DNA from: CAVZVZ01 sp963778895
GTDB taxonomy: Bacteria > Actinomycetota > Acidimicrobiia > Acidimicrobiales > Acidimicrobilacustridaceae
Direction of reading: 5' to 3'
NCBI GenBank assembly: GCA_963778895.1
Contig: CAVZVZ010000004.1
Span: 62,001 to 126,000 of the forward strand
DNA: 64,000 bases
In this document: positions 1-8,487 of the stretch, one piece after another
Layout of the letters: each line of letters opens with the position of its first letter
Position numbering within the stretch: the first letter of the stretch is position 1
Notes under the pieces: model-generated
Databases searched by the model: none
Told to the model about the DNA's origin: nothing
Seen by the model: the letters and a program-made list of their open reading frames with translations, nothing else
Made by a program: the position numbers and the translations under genes

Positions 1-571
1 GCCGGAAGACCGACCGCCAGATTGATGGCGGCGGCAAGGGCGCAGTCGCTACCGAAGGCTGGGACCGTGAAGATCCCCTGAAGTCCCATCGCGTAGTCCT
101 CTGCGGGATCGAACGGCAGCGGTGCCAACGGGTCGCCGTCGTCGACGAGCGTGACGTCGAAGGCGGAAGTGCTGCAGGTGGCGGCCAGGCTCGGGATCTG
201 GATGGTGAGGATCATCGACGCGGTGAGCGCCGCAGTGCCCGTAGTGGGATCGATCGTTCCCGTCACGTTGTTGGCACCGTTGTTCGCCAGCGTGATCACC
301 ACGTCGACCGGTACCGCCGGCGGATTGGCGGCGATGGTGATGGCGTTGAACTGCATGCTGCCGGTGAAGGCACCCGTCGAGTCGTCCCAGGTCCCCGCGA
401 GACCCGCGTCGCCTGCCGGGACGGTGATCGACGGCAAACTGCCGACGGTCACCGAGCCTGCGGTGTTGGTGAAGGCGAGCGATTGATCAGCCGCGCTGGC
501 ACCGGTCATCGGCACCCAGAGAGCCATTATTGCCGCTACCGCAACAACCACCTTGACCGTGCGTCCCAGCA
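1..571 (-). CDS. Secreted protein of unknown function (3' end beyond window)
   Basis: An uninterrupted minus-strand frame of about 190 codons starts with ATG at 571 and runs off the left edge. The start is supported by a purine-rich GGGGGAAGGAA ribosome-binding site a few bases upstream. The N-terminus is a classical signal peptide: a basic MLGRTVK, a hydrophobic VVVAVAAIMALW core and a small-residue TGASAA cleavage region. The mature part is rich in Thr, Ser, Gly and Asn with alternating hydrophobics, typical of extracellular beta-sandwich proteins, and has at least two Cys that could form a disulfide. No family is recognised. It is divergent from the kinase gene at 635. Confidence 0.7.
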
Positions 572-634
572 TGAACGTTCCTTCCCCCGGTTCGACCGTC
601 TGGTATGACTGTCGGGCGGAGCATAGTTGGGCCC

Positions 635-1315
635 ATGGACTCGGGTAGCCCGATAGCGACCGGCCGCGACGCCGACATCTTCGCCGCCGGACCCGGGCGG
701 GTACTGCGTCGCAGCCGCAAGGGCAGCTCTCAGGTACGGGAAGCCAAGGTGATGGAGTACGTACGCGCCTGTGGGTACCCGGCGCCGAAGGTGTTCGAGG
801 TCTCCGACGACGGTCTCGACATGGTGATGGAGCGCGTCGACGGGCCGACGATGCTCGACGACCTGGGCGACCATCCGTGGCGTCTGCGGCGGTACGCCCT
901 CATGCTGGCCGACCTCCACACGCAGTTGGGGCAGATCGCCGCCCCCGACTGGCTCCGGCCGGGTCCCGTCCCCGGTGATCGCGTGGTGCACCTCGACCTA
1001 CATCCCCTGAACGTGCTCGTCACGCCGGACGGCCCGGTCGTCATCGACTGGACGAATGCGTCGTCGGGCACCGCCGGCAGTGACGTGGCGGTCACTTGGC
1101 TGGTTGCGTCCTCGGGCCGGATTCCGGGGCCGCGTTGGAAGGCCGCCCTGTTCGGCGCCTTCCGTCGCCACCTGATGACGACGTTCATCAAACGAGCCGG
1201 GCGCGACGCCGCGGTTCGGGACCTGGCCGCGGTGGCCGATTGGAAGTGCCGCGATCGCAACATGAGCGCAGACGAAGTGGCGGCGATGCGCTCGTTCGTG
1301 ACCCGCAACACCTGA
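635..1315 (+). CDS. Aminoglycoside phosphotransferase-like small-molecule kinase
   Basis: This 226-residue protein has the protein-kinase-like fold of the APH/choline kinase family. It shows the catalytic loop HLDLHPLNVL (HxDxxxxN, about residues 118-127) and the metal-binding VIDW segment (about 136-139) that replaces DFG. The N-lobe is short, with REAKVMEYV supplying the likely alpha-C helix Glu. The family phosphorylates hydroxyls of small metabolites; the substrate cannot be read from sequence. ATG at 635 is preferred over an upstream GTG at 605 because a CATAGT -10-like hexamer lies 7 bases before it. The glcD-like gene follows 15 bases after the stop. Confidence 0.75.
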   Translation: MDSGSPIATGRDADIFAAGPGRVLRRSRKGSSQVREAKVMEYVRACGYPAPKVFEVSDDGLDMVMERVDGPTMLDDLGDHPWRLRRYALMLADLHTQLGQIAAPDWLRPGPVPGDRVVHLDLHPLNVLVTPDGPVVIDWTNASSGTAGSDVAVTWLVASSGRIPGPRWKAALFGAFRRHLMTTFIKRAGRDAAVRDLAAVADWKCRDRNMSADEVAAMRSFVTRNT

Positions 1316-1317
1316 GC

Positions 1318-1323
1318 TACGGT
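1318..1323 (+). promoter_or_regulatory. -10 element of leaderless FAD-oxidase gene
   Basis: TACGGT lies exactly 7 bases before ATG 1331, so transcription would begin at or next to the A of the start codon. It overlaps the end region of the kinase gene. Confidence 0.5.
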
Positions 1324-1330
1324 CAGCGCC

Positions 1331-2704
1331 ATGGGGAACGTCGCTGAGTTCCTGACGCCTGTCGTTGCGAGCGAGCGCGTACTCACCGGCCCCGCGATCG
1401 ACGAGGGCTACACGCACGACGAAGCGCTCACCACAACACCGCAGCAACCGGCCGCGGTCGTCCTACCCGAAACCACCGACGAAGTCGCGTCGATTCTGCG
1501 GGTGGCGAACGAGCACGGCATCCCGGTCACCGCCCGCGGTTCGGGTACAGGGATGTCCGGAGCGTGCTTGCCGGTCGAAGGCGGCATCGTCGTGTCCTTC
1601 GAACGGATGAACCGCGTCCTCGAGATCGACAACGAGAACTTCGTGGCCGTCGTACAGCCCGGCGTCACGCTGGCCGAGCTCGACGAAGAAACGTCGAAGC
1701 ACGGGCTCGTCTATCCGGTGTATCCGGGCGAGTACAGCGCCAGCCTCGGCGGCAACGTGGCCACCAACGCCGGTGGAATGCGCGCGGTGAAGTACGGGGT
1801 CACCCGCCACCACGTGATCGGGCTCGAGGCCGTGCTGCCCACCGGCGAGGTGATTCGTACGGGCGGCAAATTCGTCAAGGCCAGCACCGGCTATGACCTC
1901 ACCCAGCTGATCATCGGATCCGAAGGCACGTTGGCCCTCGTGACCGAAGTGACGGTGCGGCTGTATCCGCGTCACGAGCACCAGGCCACCGTGCTGGCGC
2001 CCTTCACCAGTCTCGACGCGGTGACTGCCGCGGTTCCGAAGATCGTGGGCTCGGGCGTCGGGCCGCTCATCCTCGAGTACATCGACATGTTGACGATGTC
2101 GGCCACATGCGATCAGTTCGGCCTCGAGTTGGGCATCCCCGACGACGTGAAGGCCACCGCGTTCGCGTATTTGGTGGTGATGCTCGAGAGCGCTCACCAG
2201 GATCGCCTCGACGAGGACACCCAAGCCGTGGCCGAGCATCTCACCGAGCTCGGTGCCATCGACGTCTACGTGCTTCCGTCGGGTGCAGCGACACAACTGA
2301 TCGACGCGCGCGAGAAAGCCTTCTGGCTAGCCAAGGCGAACAACGCCAACGACATCGTCGACATGGTCGTACCCCGCGCCGCGATCCCCGAGTTCATGAA
2401 CGAGGTGAGCGCACTCGCGCAACAACACGGCGCTTGGATCGCTGGCTGCGGCCACGCCGGTGACGGCAACGTGCATCTCGCGGTGTTCCAGGGCGATGAC
2501 GAGGCGCGCGCCACGTTGATGCACGACCTGTTCGCACACGGCGTGAAGCTCGGCGGCACGATCTCCGGCGAGCACGGCATCGGCACCGAGAAGAAGCGCT
2601 ACTTCCTCGAGCTCGAGGATCCGGTGAAGATCGACCTCATGCGCCGCATCAAGGCCGCGTTCGATCCCGCCGGCATCCTCAACCCCGGCAAACTCTTCGA
2701 TTGA
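1331..2704 (+). CDS. FAD-linked 2-hydroxyacid oxidase (GlcD / D-lactate dehydrogenase family)
   Basis: The 457-residue protein matches the full length of GlcD-type flavoenzymes. The N-terminal PCMH FAD-binding domain (about 40-215) has the characteristic ARGSGTGMSGACLP and GGNVATNAGG pyrophosphate-binding segments and LIIGSEGTLALVTEVTV. The C-terminal domain (about 230-455) has CGHAGDGNVHLAVF and GTISGEHGIGTEKKRYF, where His residues bind metal and substrate carboxylate, and ends with the usual FDPAGILNPGKLF. The family oxidises D-2-hydroxyacids to 2-oxoacids. The next gene, a ThDP 2-oxoacid decarboxylase-like enzyme, begins 11 bases downstream, which suggests a consecutive pathway. Confidence 0.9.
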   Translation: MGNVAEFLTPVVASERVLTGPAIDEGYTHDEALTTTPQQPAAVVLPETTDEVASILRVANEHGIPVTARGSGTGMSGACLPVEGGIVVSFERMNRVLEIDNENFVAVVQPGVTLAELDEETSKHGLVYPVYPGEYSASLGGNVATNAGGMRAVKYGVTRHHVIGLEAVLPTGEVIRTGGKFVKASTGYDLTQLIIGSEGTLALVTEVTVRLYPRHEHQATVLAPFTSLDAVTAAVPKIVGSGVGPLILEYIDMLTMSATCDQFGLELGIPDDVKATAFAYLVVMLESAHQDRLDEDTQAVAEHLTELGAIDVYVLPSGAATQLIDAREKAFWLAKANNANDIVDMVVPRAAIPEFMNEVSALAQQHGAWIAGCGHAGDGNVHLAVFQGDDEARATLMHDLFAHGVKLGGTISGEHGIGTEKKRYFLELEDPVKIDLMRRIKAAFDPAGILNPGKLFD

Positions 2705-2715
2705 GAGGTGCACCG

Positions 2716-4273
2716 ATGAACGGCGCCCAGGCCCTGATCCGCACGCTCGTCGATTGCGGGGTCGACACCTGCTTCATGAACCCCGGCACGTCCGAGATGC
2801 ACTTCGTGGCGGCGCTCGACAGCGTCCCCGAGATGCACAGCACCCTCGTGCTGTACGAAGGCGTCGCGACGGGTGCCGCCGACGGGTTCGCACGCATGAC
2901 CGGTCGCCCGGCGGCAACTTTGCTTCACCTGGGTCCCGGCCTCGGCAACGGCTTGGCCAACCTCCACAACGCGCGCCGAGCGCACACCCCCGTGGTGAAC
3001 ATCGTCGGCGACCATGCGACCTATCACAAGCAGTACGACGCGCCGCTCGAGTCCGACATCGAAAGCGTCGCCAGCAACGTGTCGGGCTGGTTCCGATTCG
3101 CGTCGCGTCCCGATGATGTGGCACGCGACGCGGCCGATGCGGTGGCCGCCGCCCTCACTCCCCCCGGCCAGGTCGCGACGTTGGTGTTGGCCGCCGACAC
3201 GTCGTGGCTCGATGCCGCGGGCCCCGCCGCGCCGCGACCCGTTCCGGCGCGCCAGGCCGTGGCGGACTCGACCATCGCCGAGGTCGCGAAGGTTCTGCGA
3301 TCGGGTGAGCCGGTCGCGCCTGCTGCTCGGAGGCGCGGCGCTGTTCGAGCAAGGCTTGCGCGCCGCGAGTGGGCTCGCGCAGGCCAGCGACGCCAAGCTG
3401 CTGGCTGAGACGTTCCCGGCCCGACTCGAGCGCGGGGCCGGGCTGCCGGGCGTGGAACGGTTGGGTTATCTCGCCGAGTTCGCCATGGCCCAGCTCGAGG
3501 GGTTGTCGCACTTGGTGCTGGTCGACGCCAAGGCCCCGGTTTCGTTCTTCGCCTACCCGGGCAAGCCCAGCGATCTGGTGCCGGCCGGCTGCCAAGTGCA
3601 TGTACTCGCCGAAGGAGGCGACGACGCCGTCGGCGCGCTGCAGGCACTGGCCGACACATTGGGGGTCGGGGCAAGCGACGCGGTGACCCAACCGGCGTCG
3701 CGGCCGGACCGACCCACCGGCGCCCTGAATGCTGAGACGATCGGCGCGGCGATCGGCGCATTGCTGCCCGAGGGTGCGATCGTGGCCGATGAAGGCAACA
3801 CGTCGGGTTTGTTCGTCTCGGGCATGACGGCCGGCGCACCGCGCCACGACTGGCTGTGTCTCACGGGTGGCGCCATCGGTGACGGCCTGCCGACCGCAAC
3901 CGGCGCGGCCATGGCCTGCCCCGACCGCAAGGTCGTGTGCCTCGAAGCCGACGGCAGCGCCATGTACAACCTGCAATCGCTTTGGACGCACGCCCGTGAA
4001 GGCCTCGACGTCACAACCGTGATCTTCGACAACCGTTCCTACGCGATCCTCAACCTCGAGTTGAGCCGAGTCGGTGCGGGCGCCGTCGGTCCACGTGCAC
4101 GCGACATGCTCGATCTGCGCCGGCCCGACCTCGATTTCGTGTCGCTGGCCAAGGGCATGGGCGTACAAGCCAGCCGGGCCGAGACCGCCGAACAGTTCAC
4201 CGAGCAGTTCGAGCGAGCCCTGGCCGAGCCTGGGCCCCATGTGATCGACGCCCTGTTGCCGTCCAGTCTCTGA
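2716..4273 (+). CDS. Thiamine-diphosphate enzyme (acetolactate synthase / benzoylformate decarboxylase-like), one frameshift
   Basis: The corrected product is about 518 residues, close to benzoylformate decarboxylases. The N-terminal Pyr domain carries the ThDP-activating Glu in LYEGVATGAADGFARM (about residue 48). The C-terminal PP domain carries the Mg/ThDP motif EADGSAMYNLQSLWTH followed by VIFDN. One extra C near 3326 (GCGCCTG) shifts the frame; removing it gives a continuous VALLLGGAALF. ATG 2716 has GAGAGG upstream and overlaps nothing. It sits between the FAD oxidase (11-base gap) and the CMD protein (9-base gap), so one operon is likely. A 2-oxoacid decarboxylase role fits the upstream oxidase, but an acetolactate synthase-like activity is not excluded. 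Confidence 0.85.
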
Positions 4274-4282
4274 GGAGCCCTC

Positions 4283-4858
4283 ATGACCCCCCGCCTGGAG
4301 CCGCTGCCCGTCGATGAATGGGACGAGCGCACCCGTCAGGCGCTCGGAGGGTCGGGCGCGCCGCGGCCACCAGGAGAAGGCACGCTCAACATCTTCGGCA
4401 CTCTGGCTCGCCACCCTGATCTGCTTCGGCGCTGGTTGGTGTTCGGGTCACACGTGCTCGGCAAGAGCACACTGTCGGCACGTCATCGCGAGTTGTTGAT
4501 CTTGCGCGTGGGCTGGTTGTGTCGTGCGCCCTACGAATGGGGACAACACGTCGCCATCGCGCGTCGCGAGGGCATCACCGACGACGAGATCGCGCGCATC
4601 GCCGAAGGACCTCACGCCGCCGGGTGGCAGCCAATCGAAGTACTGCTGCTGCGCGCCACCGATGAACTGCACAACGATCAGTGCATCAGCCACGACACCT
4701 GGCGCGATCTGAGTGCCGAGTACGACGAGCAGCAACTGCTCGACGTGATCTTCACCGTCGGCCAGTACACGCTGGTGTCGATGGCCTTGAACTCGTGTGG
4801 AGTCGAACGCGACGACGGCGTGGACGAAGCGTCGGTGCCGTTCCCTCCGGCTCGCTAG
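4283..4858 (+). CDS. Carboxymuconolactone decarboxylase (CMD/AhpD-fold) family protein
   Basis: The 191-residue protein has the CMD-domain core HRELLILRVGWLCRAPYEWGQHVAIAR (about 72-98). Unlike AhpD peroxidases it has a single Cys in this segment rather than CxxC, so thiol-peroxidase activity is unlikely. Such proteins often accompany aromatic-acid or aldehyde catabolic genes. It follows the ThDP enzyme by 9 bases in the same direction and is probably cotranscribed. Its last codons overlap the convergent alpha/beta hydrolase stop by 4 bases. Confidence 0.8.
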   Translation: MTPRLEPLPVDEWDERTRQALGGSGAPRPPGEGTLNIFGTLARHPDLLRRWLVFGSHVLGKSTLSARHRELLILRVGWLCRAPYEWGQHVAIARREGITDDEIARIAEGPHAAGWQPIEVLLLRATDELHNDQCISHDTWRDLSAEYDEQQLLDVIFTVGQYTLVSMALNSCGVERDDGVDEASVPFPPAR

Positions 4859-5757
4859 GCGCCCAGACGCTCCTCGTCGAGATACTGGATCGTCGCGGCG
4901 GCGAACCGATCAGGATCCTCGATCATCGGATAGTGCCCCACGCCATCGAGCGTGGTGAGTGGAGCATCGTGTCGCGACTCGCGCAGCCGCAACGCCATTG
5001 GATGCACGGCCACCGGATCGAGCTCACCCCAGATGATGCCGAGGGGCGAAGGATGACTCTCGATCGCACCGGTGAAGCGGTCTTCGTCGACGCGGCGGTC
5101 CTCGATGTAGCGGATCAGACGGGGCAGCAAGCGGTAGCCGTCCTCGGTCGCCATCAGTTCCCACTGGGCATCGAGCTCGTCGGACAGGGGCTGGCGCGCG
5201 GGTGCAAAGGTGCCGGCCAATCCGGCCGTGAATCCGGGCTTGAAGCTCTCGGCCGAGAGGTCACCGGGCAGGAGCTCGTCGGGGGCGGCGAGCAACGCCT
5301 GTTGGCCGGCGGTGAGTTGGGCCATGGCGAGGTAGATGCTGCCGTTGGTGATCACCCGACCTCGGATTCCGAATCCGAGTCGGCCTTCCAACGAGCGGGC
5401 CAACAGCTCGCCGCCCACGGTGTCGCCCATGTCGTGGGTGAGCAACGAGACCTCGTCGACACCGAGGTCCGCCACGAGTTGCTGGGCGAGATCGGCATGC
5501 AGGTGGATGCCGTAGCGAAGATCGGGCTTGTCGGAGAGACCGAACCCGAGGAAGTCGAACAGGATCACCCGACGGCGGGCCGCCAGGCGATCGAGCACGT
5601 GGCGCCAGTCGAACGACGCCGACGGAAAGCCGTGGAGCACCAACAGCGGTGGCTCTTCCTCACGCTCGGCGGTCTGGTCGATCACGAAGAGCCGGTAGCC
5701 GCCGATGTCTCGGCGTTTGCCCCGCGCTGCCCACTGTTCGACCGCCTCTGTGCCCAT
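4855..5757 (-). CDS. Alpha/beta hydrolase, haloalkane dehalogenase / epoxide hydrolase type
   Basis: About 300 residues from ATG 5757. The oxyanion region LLVLHGFPSAS is followed by the nucleophile elbow LLTHDMGD. The nucleophile is Asp, as in haloalkane dehalogenases and epoxide hydrolases, not Ser. The acid WGELDPVA and the catalytic His in GVGHYPMIEDPD are in the expected places. The frame extends to 5823 (GTG), but ATG 5757 is preferred because AAGACT lies 7 bases before it and conserved sequence begins just after. Substrate is unknown; no halide-stabilising Trp/Asn pair can be assigned with confidence. Confidence 0.8.
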   Translation of the reverse strand: MGTEAVEQWAARGKRRDIGGYRLFVIDQTAEREEEPPLLVLHGFPSASFDWRHVLDRLAARRRVILFDFLGFGLSDKPDLRYGIHLHADLAQQLVADLGVDEVSLLTHDMGDTVGGELLARSLEGRLGFGIRGRVITNGSIYLAMAQLTAGQQALLAAPDELLPGDLSAESFKPGFTAGLAGTFAPARQPLSDELDAQWELMATEDGYRLLPRLIRYIEDRRVDEDRFTGAIESHPSPLGIIWGELDPVAVHPMALRLRESRHDAPLTTLDGVGHYPMIEDPDRFAAATIQYLDEERLGA

Positions 5758-5974
5758 CCCCGGCAGTCTTCCACGCGGCCCGAAAACGTGCTGACCTGCG
5801 GGAACACTCTGGTCAAGTGTCACAATGTGTCGGAATTGCCGCGACGGGCGTGACGGACAGGTACCGTTCGTAACGCAAACGCAATATCAGGGCACCACCG
5901 GCCGGGTCGGGCGGGAAATCTCGATCCCCGGTGTACGAGCCCTCACCAAACCCCCACCGTGAGGTTCCTCCCCA

Positions 5975-6524
5975 ATGACTCGCACCCATCTCCGCCGCGT
6001 TCCTCGTCGCGTTCGTCGTCGTGCTCGCCGTCGTCGGCAGCACACTCATCGCCACCGCGAACAACGGTGACGCCGAGGCCACCGCGCTGGCCGCGGCCGA
6101 ACCCACCACGACCACCACGGCAGCGCCCGCCGCGGCCGCACCCGCGCCGGCGGTCGATGCCGAGCACGTCCTCGCCGAGGCGCAGCAGCAGATGCAGGCC
6201 TTCGCCGATGCGGTCACCGCCAATGAAGCGGCCCAGGCCGCCGAGGCAGCTCAGGCCGAGAGCGCCGCGTCCTCGGGCATTCCCGACAGCTATTGGGATC
6301 GGATCGCCCAATGCGAGACCGGGGGCAACTGGTCGATGGTCGGCTCGCGGTACTCCGGCGGCGTCGGGTTCTACAACGGCACCTGGGACTCCTTCGGCGG
6401 CCGGGAGTTCGCCGCCCGTGCCGGCCAGGCCAGCCGCGCCCAGCAGATCATCGTCGCCAACCGCGTGGCCCGCGAGGTCGGCCTCACCGGCTGGGGTTGC
6501 CTCCGCACCGTCGGCCGGCCGTAA
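5975..6524 (+). CDS. Resuscitation-promoting-factor-like secreted transglycosylase, frameshift near start
   Basis: The C-terminal 80 residues (IPDSYWDRIAQCETGGNW onward) form a transglycosylase-like Rpf domain with the catalytic Glu in CETGGNW, followed by YSGGVGFYNGTWDSFGG, QIIVANRV and the terminal GWGCL segment. The N-terminus is a signal/TM segment (ISAAFLVAFVVVLAVVGS) and a Pro/Thr/Ala linker with a predicted helical AEAQQQMQAFADAV section. Reading from ATG 5975 requires removal of one C near 5987; then MTRT joins directly to the hydrophobic segment. It probably cleaves peptidoglycan outside the cell, as Rpf proteins do during growth restart. Confidence 0.8.
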
Positions 6525-6563
6525 GCGCACGAGCACGCGGACTACCGTGCCGTCGTGCTCTCC

Positions 6564-7672
6564 ATGCACTGGTTCCTGCCGACCGGCGGCGACTCGCGCG
6601 ATGTGCTCCCCGATGGGGACGGGCACCACCGTGCGCCCGACCACGAGTACCTCGCGCAGGTCGCGACACGCCTGCGACGCGCTCGGCTTCGACGGCATGC
6701 TCACGCCGTGCGGCACCGGCTGCGAGGACGCGTGGCTCGCCACCGCGTCGCTCATCCCGCTGACCCGGCGGATCAAGTTCCTCGTGGCGTTCCGGCCCGC
6801 GCTGCTCACGCCCACGCTCGCCGCGCAGATGGCGTCGACGTACCAGCGGCTGTCGGGCGGCCGCCTGCTCGTCGAACATCGTCACCGGCGCCGAGCCGGC
6901 CGAGCTCGCCCGCTTCGGCGTCCACGAGGACAAGGAGACGCGCTACGAGCAGACCGGCGAGTTCCTCGAGGTGATGCGGGGCGCCTGGAGCGGGGACACC
7001 GTTCGACTTCGCCGGGCACGCACTACCGGGTCGACGGCGCGACGACCCGCGAGCCGCCCGATCCCGTCCCCGACGTCTACTTCGGCGGGCGCGTCCGACG
7101 CCGCCGAGCGGGTCGCCGCCCAGCACGTCGACGTGTACCTCGCCTGGGGCGAGCCGCCCGACATGGTCGGCCGAACGGGTCGAGCGCATGCGCACGCTCG
7201 CCGCGGACGCCGGACGGACGCTCCGCTTCGGCATCCGCTTCCACGTGATCGCCCGACCCGACGCGCCGACGGCGTGGGCGGTCGCCGACGAGCTCGTCGC
7301 CGGCATGGACCGGCCGAGCGATCGCCGCCGCGCAGCGGGACTTCGCCTCCACGCAGTCCGTCGGCCAACGACGGATGGCCGAGCTGCACGGCGGCGACCC
7401 GAACGGCTGACTCGTCGTCTACCCGAACGTCTGGGCCGGCATCGGGCTGGTGCGCGGCGGCGTCGGCACCGCGCTCGTCGGCTCCTACGACGAGGTCGCG
7501 GACCGCATCGCCGAGTACCACGGAGCTCGGCTTCGACGAGTTCATCCTGTCGGGCTACCCGCACCTCGAGGAGGCGTACTGGTTCGGCGAAGGCGTGATG
7601 CCGCTCCTGCGCGACCGCGGCCTGCTCCCCGAGCTCGGCGACGACGCTGCGCCCATCTTCTCGTTCCGATGA
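6564..7672 (+). CDS. ssuD: FMNH2-dependent alkanesulfonate monooxygenase, multiply frameshifted
   Basis: Concatenating three frames gives a continuous match to SsuD: HWFLPTGGDSR at the start, ACDALGFDGMLTPCGTGCEDAW, IKFLVAFRPALLTPTLAAQMA, NIVTGAEPAELARFG, DVYFGGASDAAERVAAQHVDVYLAWGEPP, FGIRFHVIARP, SVGQRRMAELHGG, NVWAGIGLVRGGVGTALVGSYDEVADRI and ILSGYPHLEEAYWFGEGV. The family releases sulfite from alkanesulfonates with a luciferase-like TIM barrel. At least six indels (about 6665, 6875, 7000, 7015, 7165, 7315, 7525) interrupt the frame, mostly +1. ATG 6564 or GTG 6555 could start it. Its stop overlaps the next start as ATGA. No ssu transporter genes are adjacent. Confidence 0.8.
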
Positions 7673-8477
7673 GCACGTCGCTCTTCGAGCTCGACGGCGA
7701 TCGCTATCGGCCCACCGAGTTGGCCACCGGGCCATGGTCGCCGGATGCGTTGCACGGCGGCCCCGTCGCTGCCCTCCTCGCCCACCGGCTCGAGACCGAG
7801 CCGGGCGGCGAGGCGTTGTTCCCGGCGCGGTTCACCTTGGAGCTGTTGCGGCCGGTGGATCACCAGACGATGGACATCTCCGTCGAGGTCGTACGGCCGG
7901 GCAAGAAGGTGCGCGTGCTGGAAGCCCGGTTGACCCGACCCGGCGACCCGGCGGTGACCGTCGCTCGCGCGACCCTGCAACAGATACGCCAGGCACCGAT
8001 CGTGCTGCCGACCGATCACCGCGAGGTCGATCCCGTGGAGCCGCCGCCCGACCAGCCCGAGGAACTCCCGAGGACAGATCCGGAAATGCGTCCCGATGAT
8101 CCGCCGTTCTTCCACAACCGGCCGTGGACATCCGGACCGTGGACGGGCTCTTCGACCACTTCGGCCCGGCCTTCGACTGGATTCACGTGCCCGTCGATCT
8201 GCTCCCCGGTGTCGCGCTCTCGCCCTTCGCGCGGGTCGCGGCGGCCGCCGACTTCGGCAACGGCGTCAGTGCGACGTTGCCCGTCTCCGACTACGTGTTC
8301 ATGAACCCCGACCTCACCATCGTGCTGTCGGATCTGCCCGTCGACGAATGGGTCGGGATCGACGCACGGACCCGAGTGAGCGACCACGGCGTGGGGTACG
8401 CCGAGTCGGCGGTCTACGGACGCCAGGGTCGCATCGGCCGGTCGATCCAGTCGCTGTTGATCGACCGAGCCGGCTGA
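7669..8477 (+). CDS. Acyl-CoA thioesterase-like protein (double hotdog), one frameshift
   Basis: About 269 residues after adding back one missing base near 8121, which joins FFHN to AVDIRTVDGLFDHFG. The N-terminal half has the hotdog LHGGPVAALLAHRLE helix and RFTLELLRPV strand typical of TesB-like/DUF thioesterases. The C-terminal half repeats the fold with DFGNGVSATLP, MNPDLTIVLSDLPVDEWVGIDARTRVSDHGVGYAESAVYG. The start ATG overlaps the ssuD stop (ATGA), indicating translational coupling. The physiological ester is not known. Confidence 0.75.
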
Positions 8478-8487
8478 GCGTCGCCGC

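Noticed and set aside
4681..5853. A 390-codon plus-strand open frame
   Set aside because: It is antisense to the alpha/beta hydrolase, whose catalytic motifs are clear; the plus frame has no family character.
5823..5975. Possible c-di-AMP (ydaO-type) riboswitch before the Rpf-like gene
   Set aside because: Such switches precede rpf genes in other actinobacteria and GACAGGTACC is faintly similar, but the conserved core segments could not be found. Only a weak CACCGG/CCGGTG pairing is visible.
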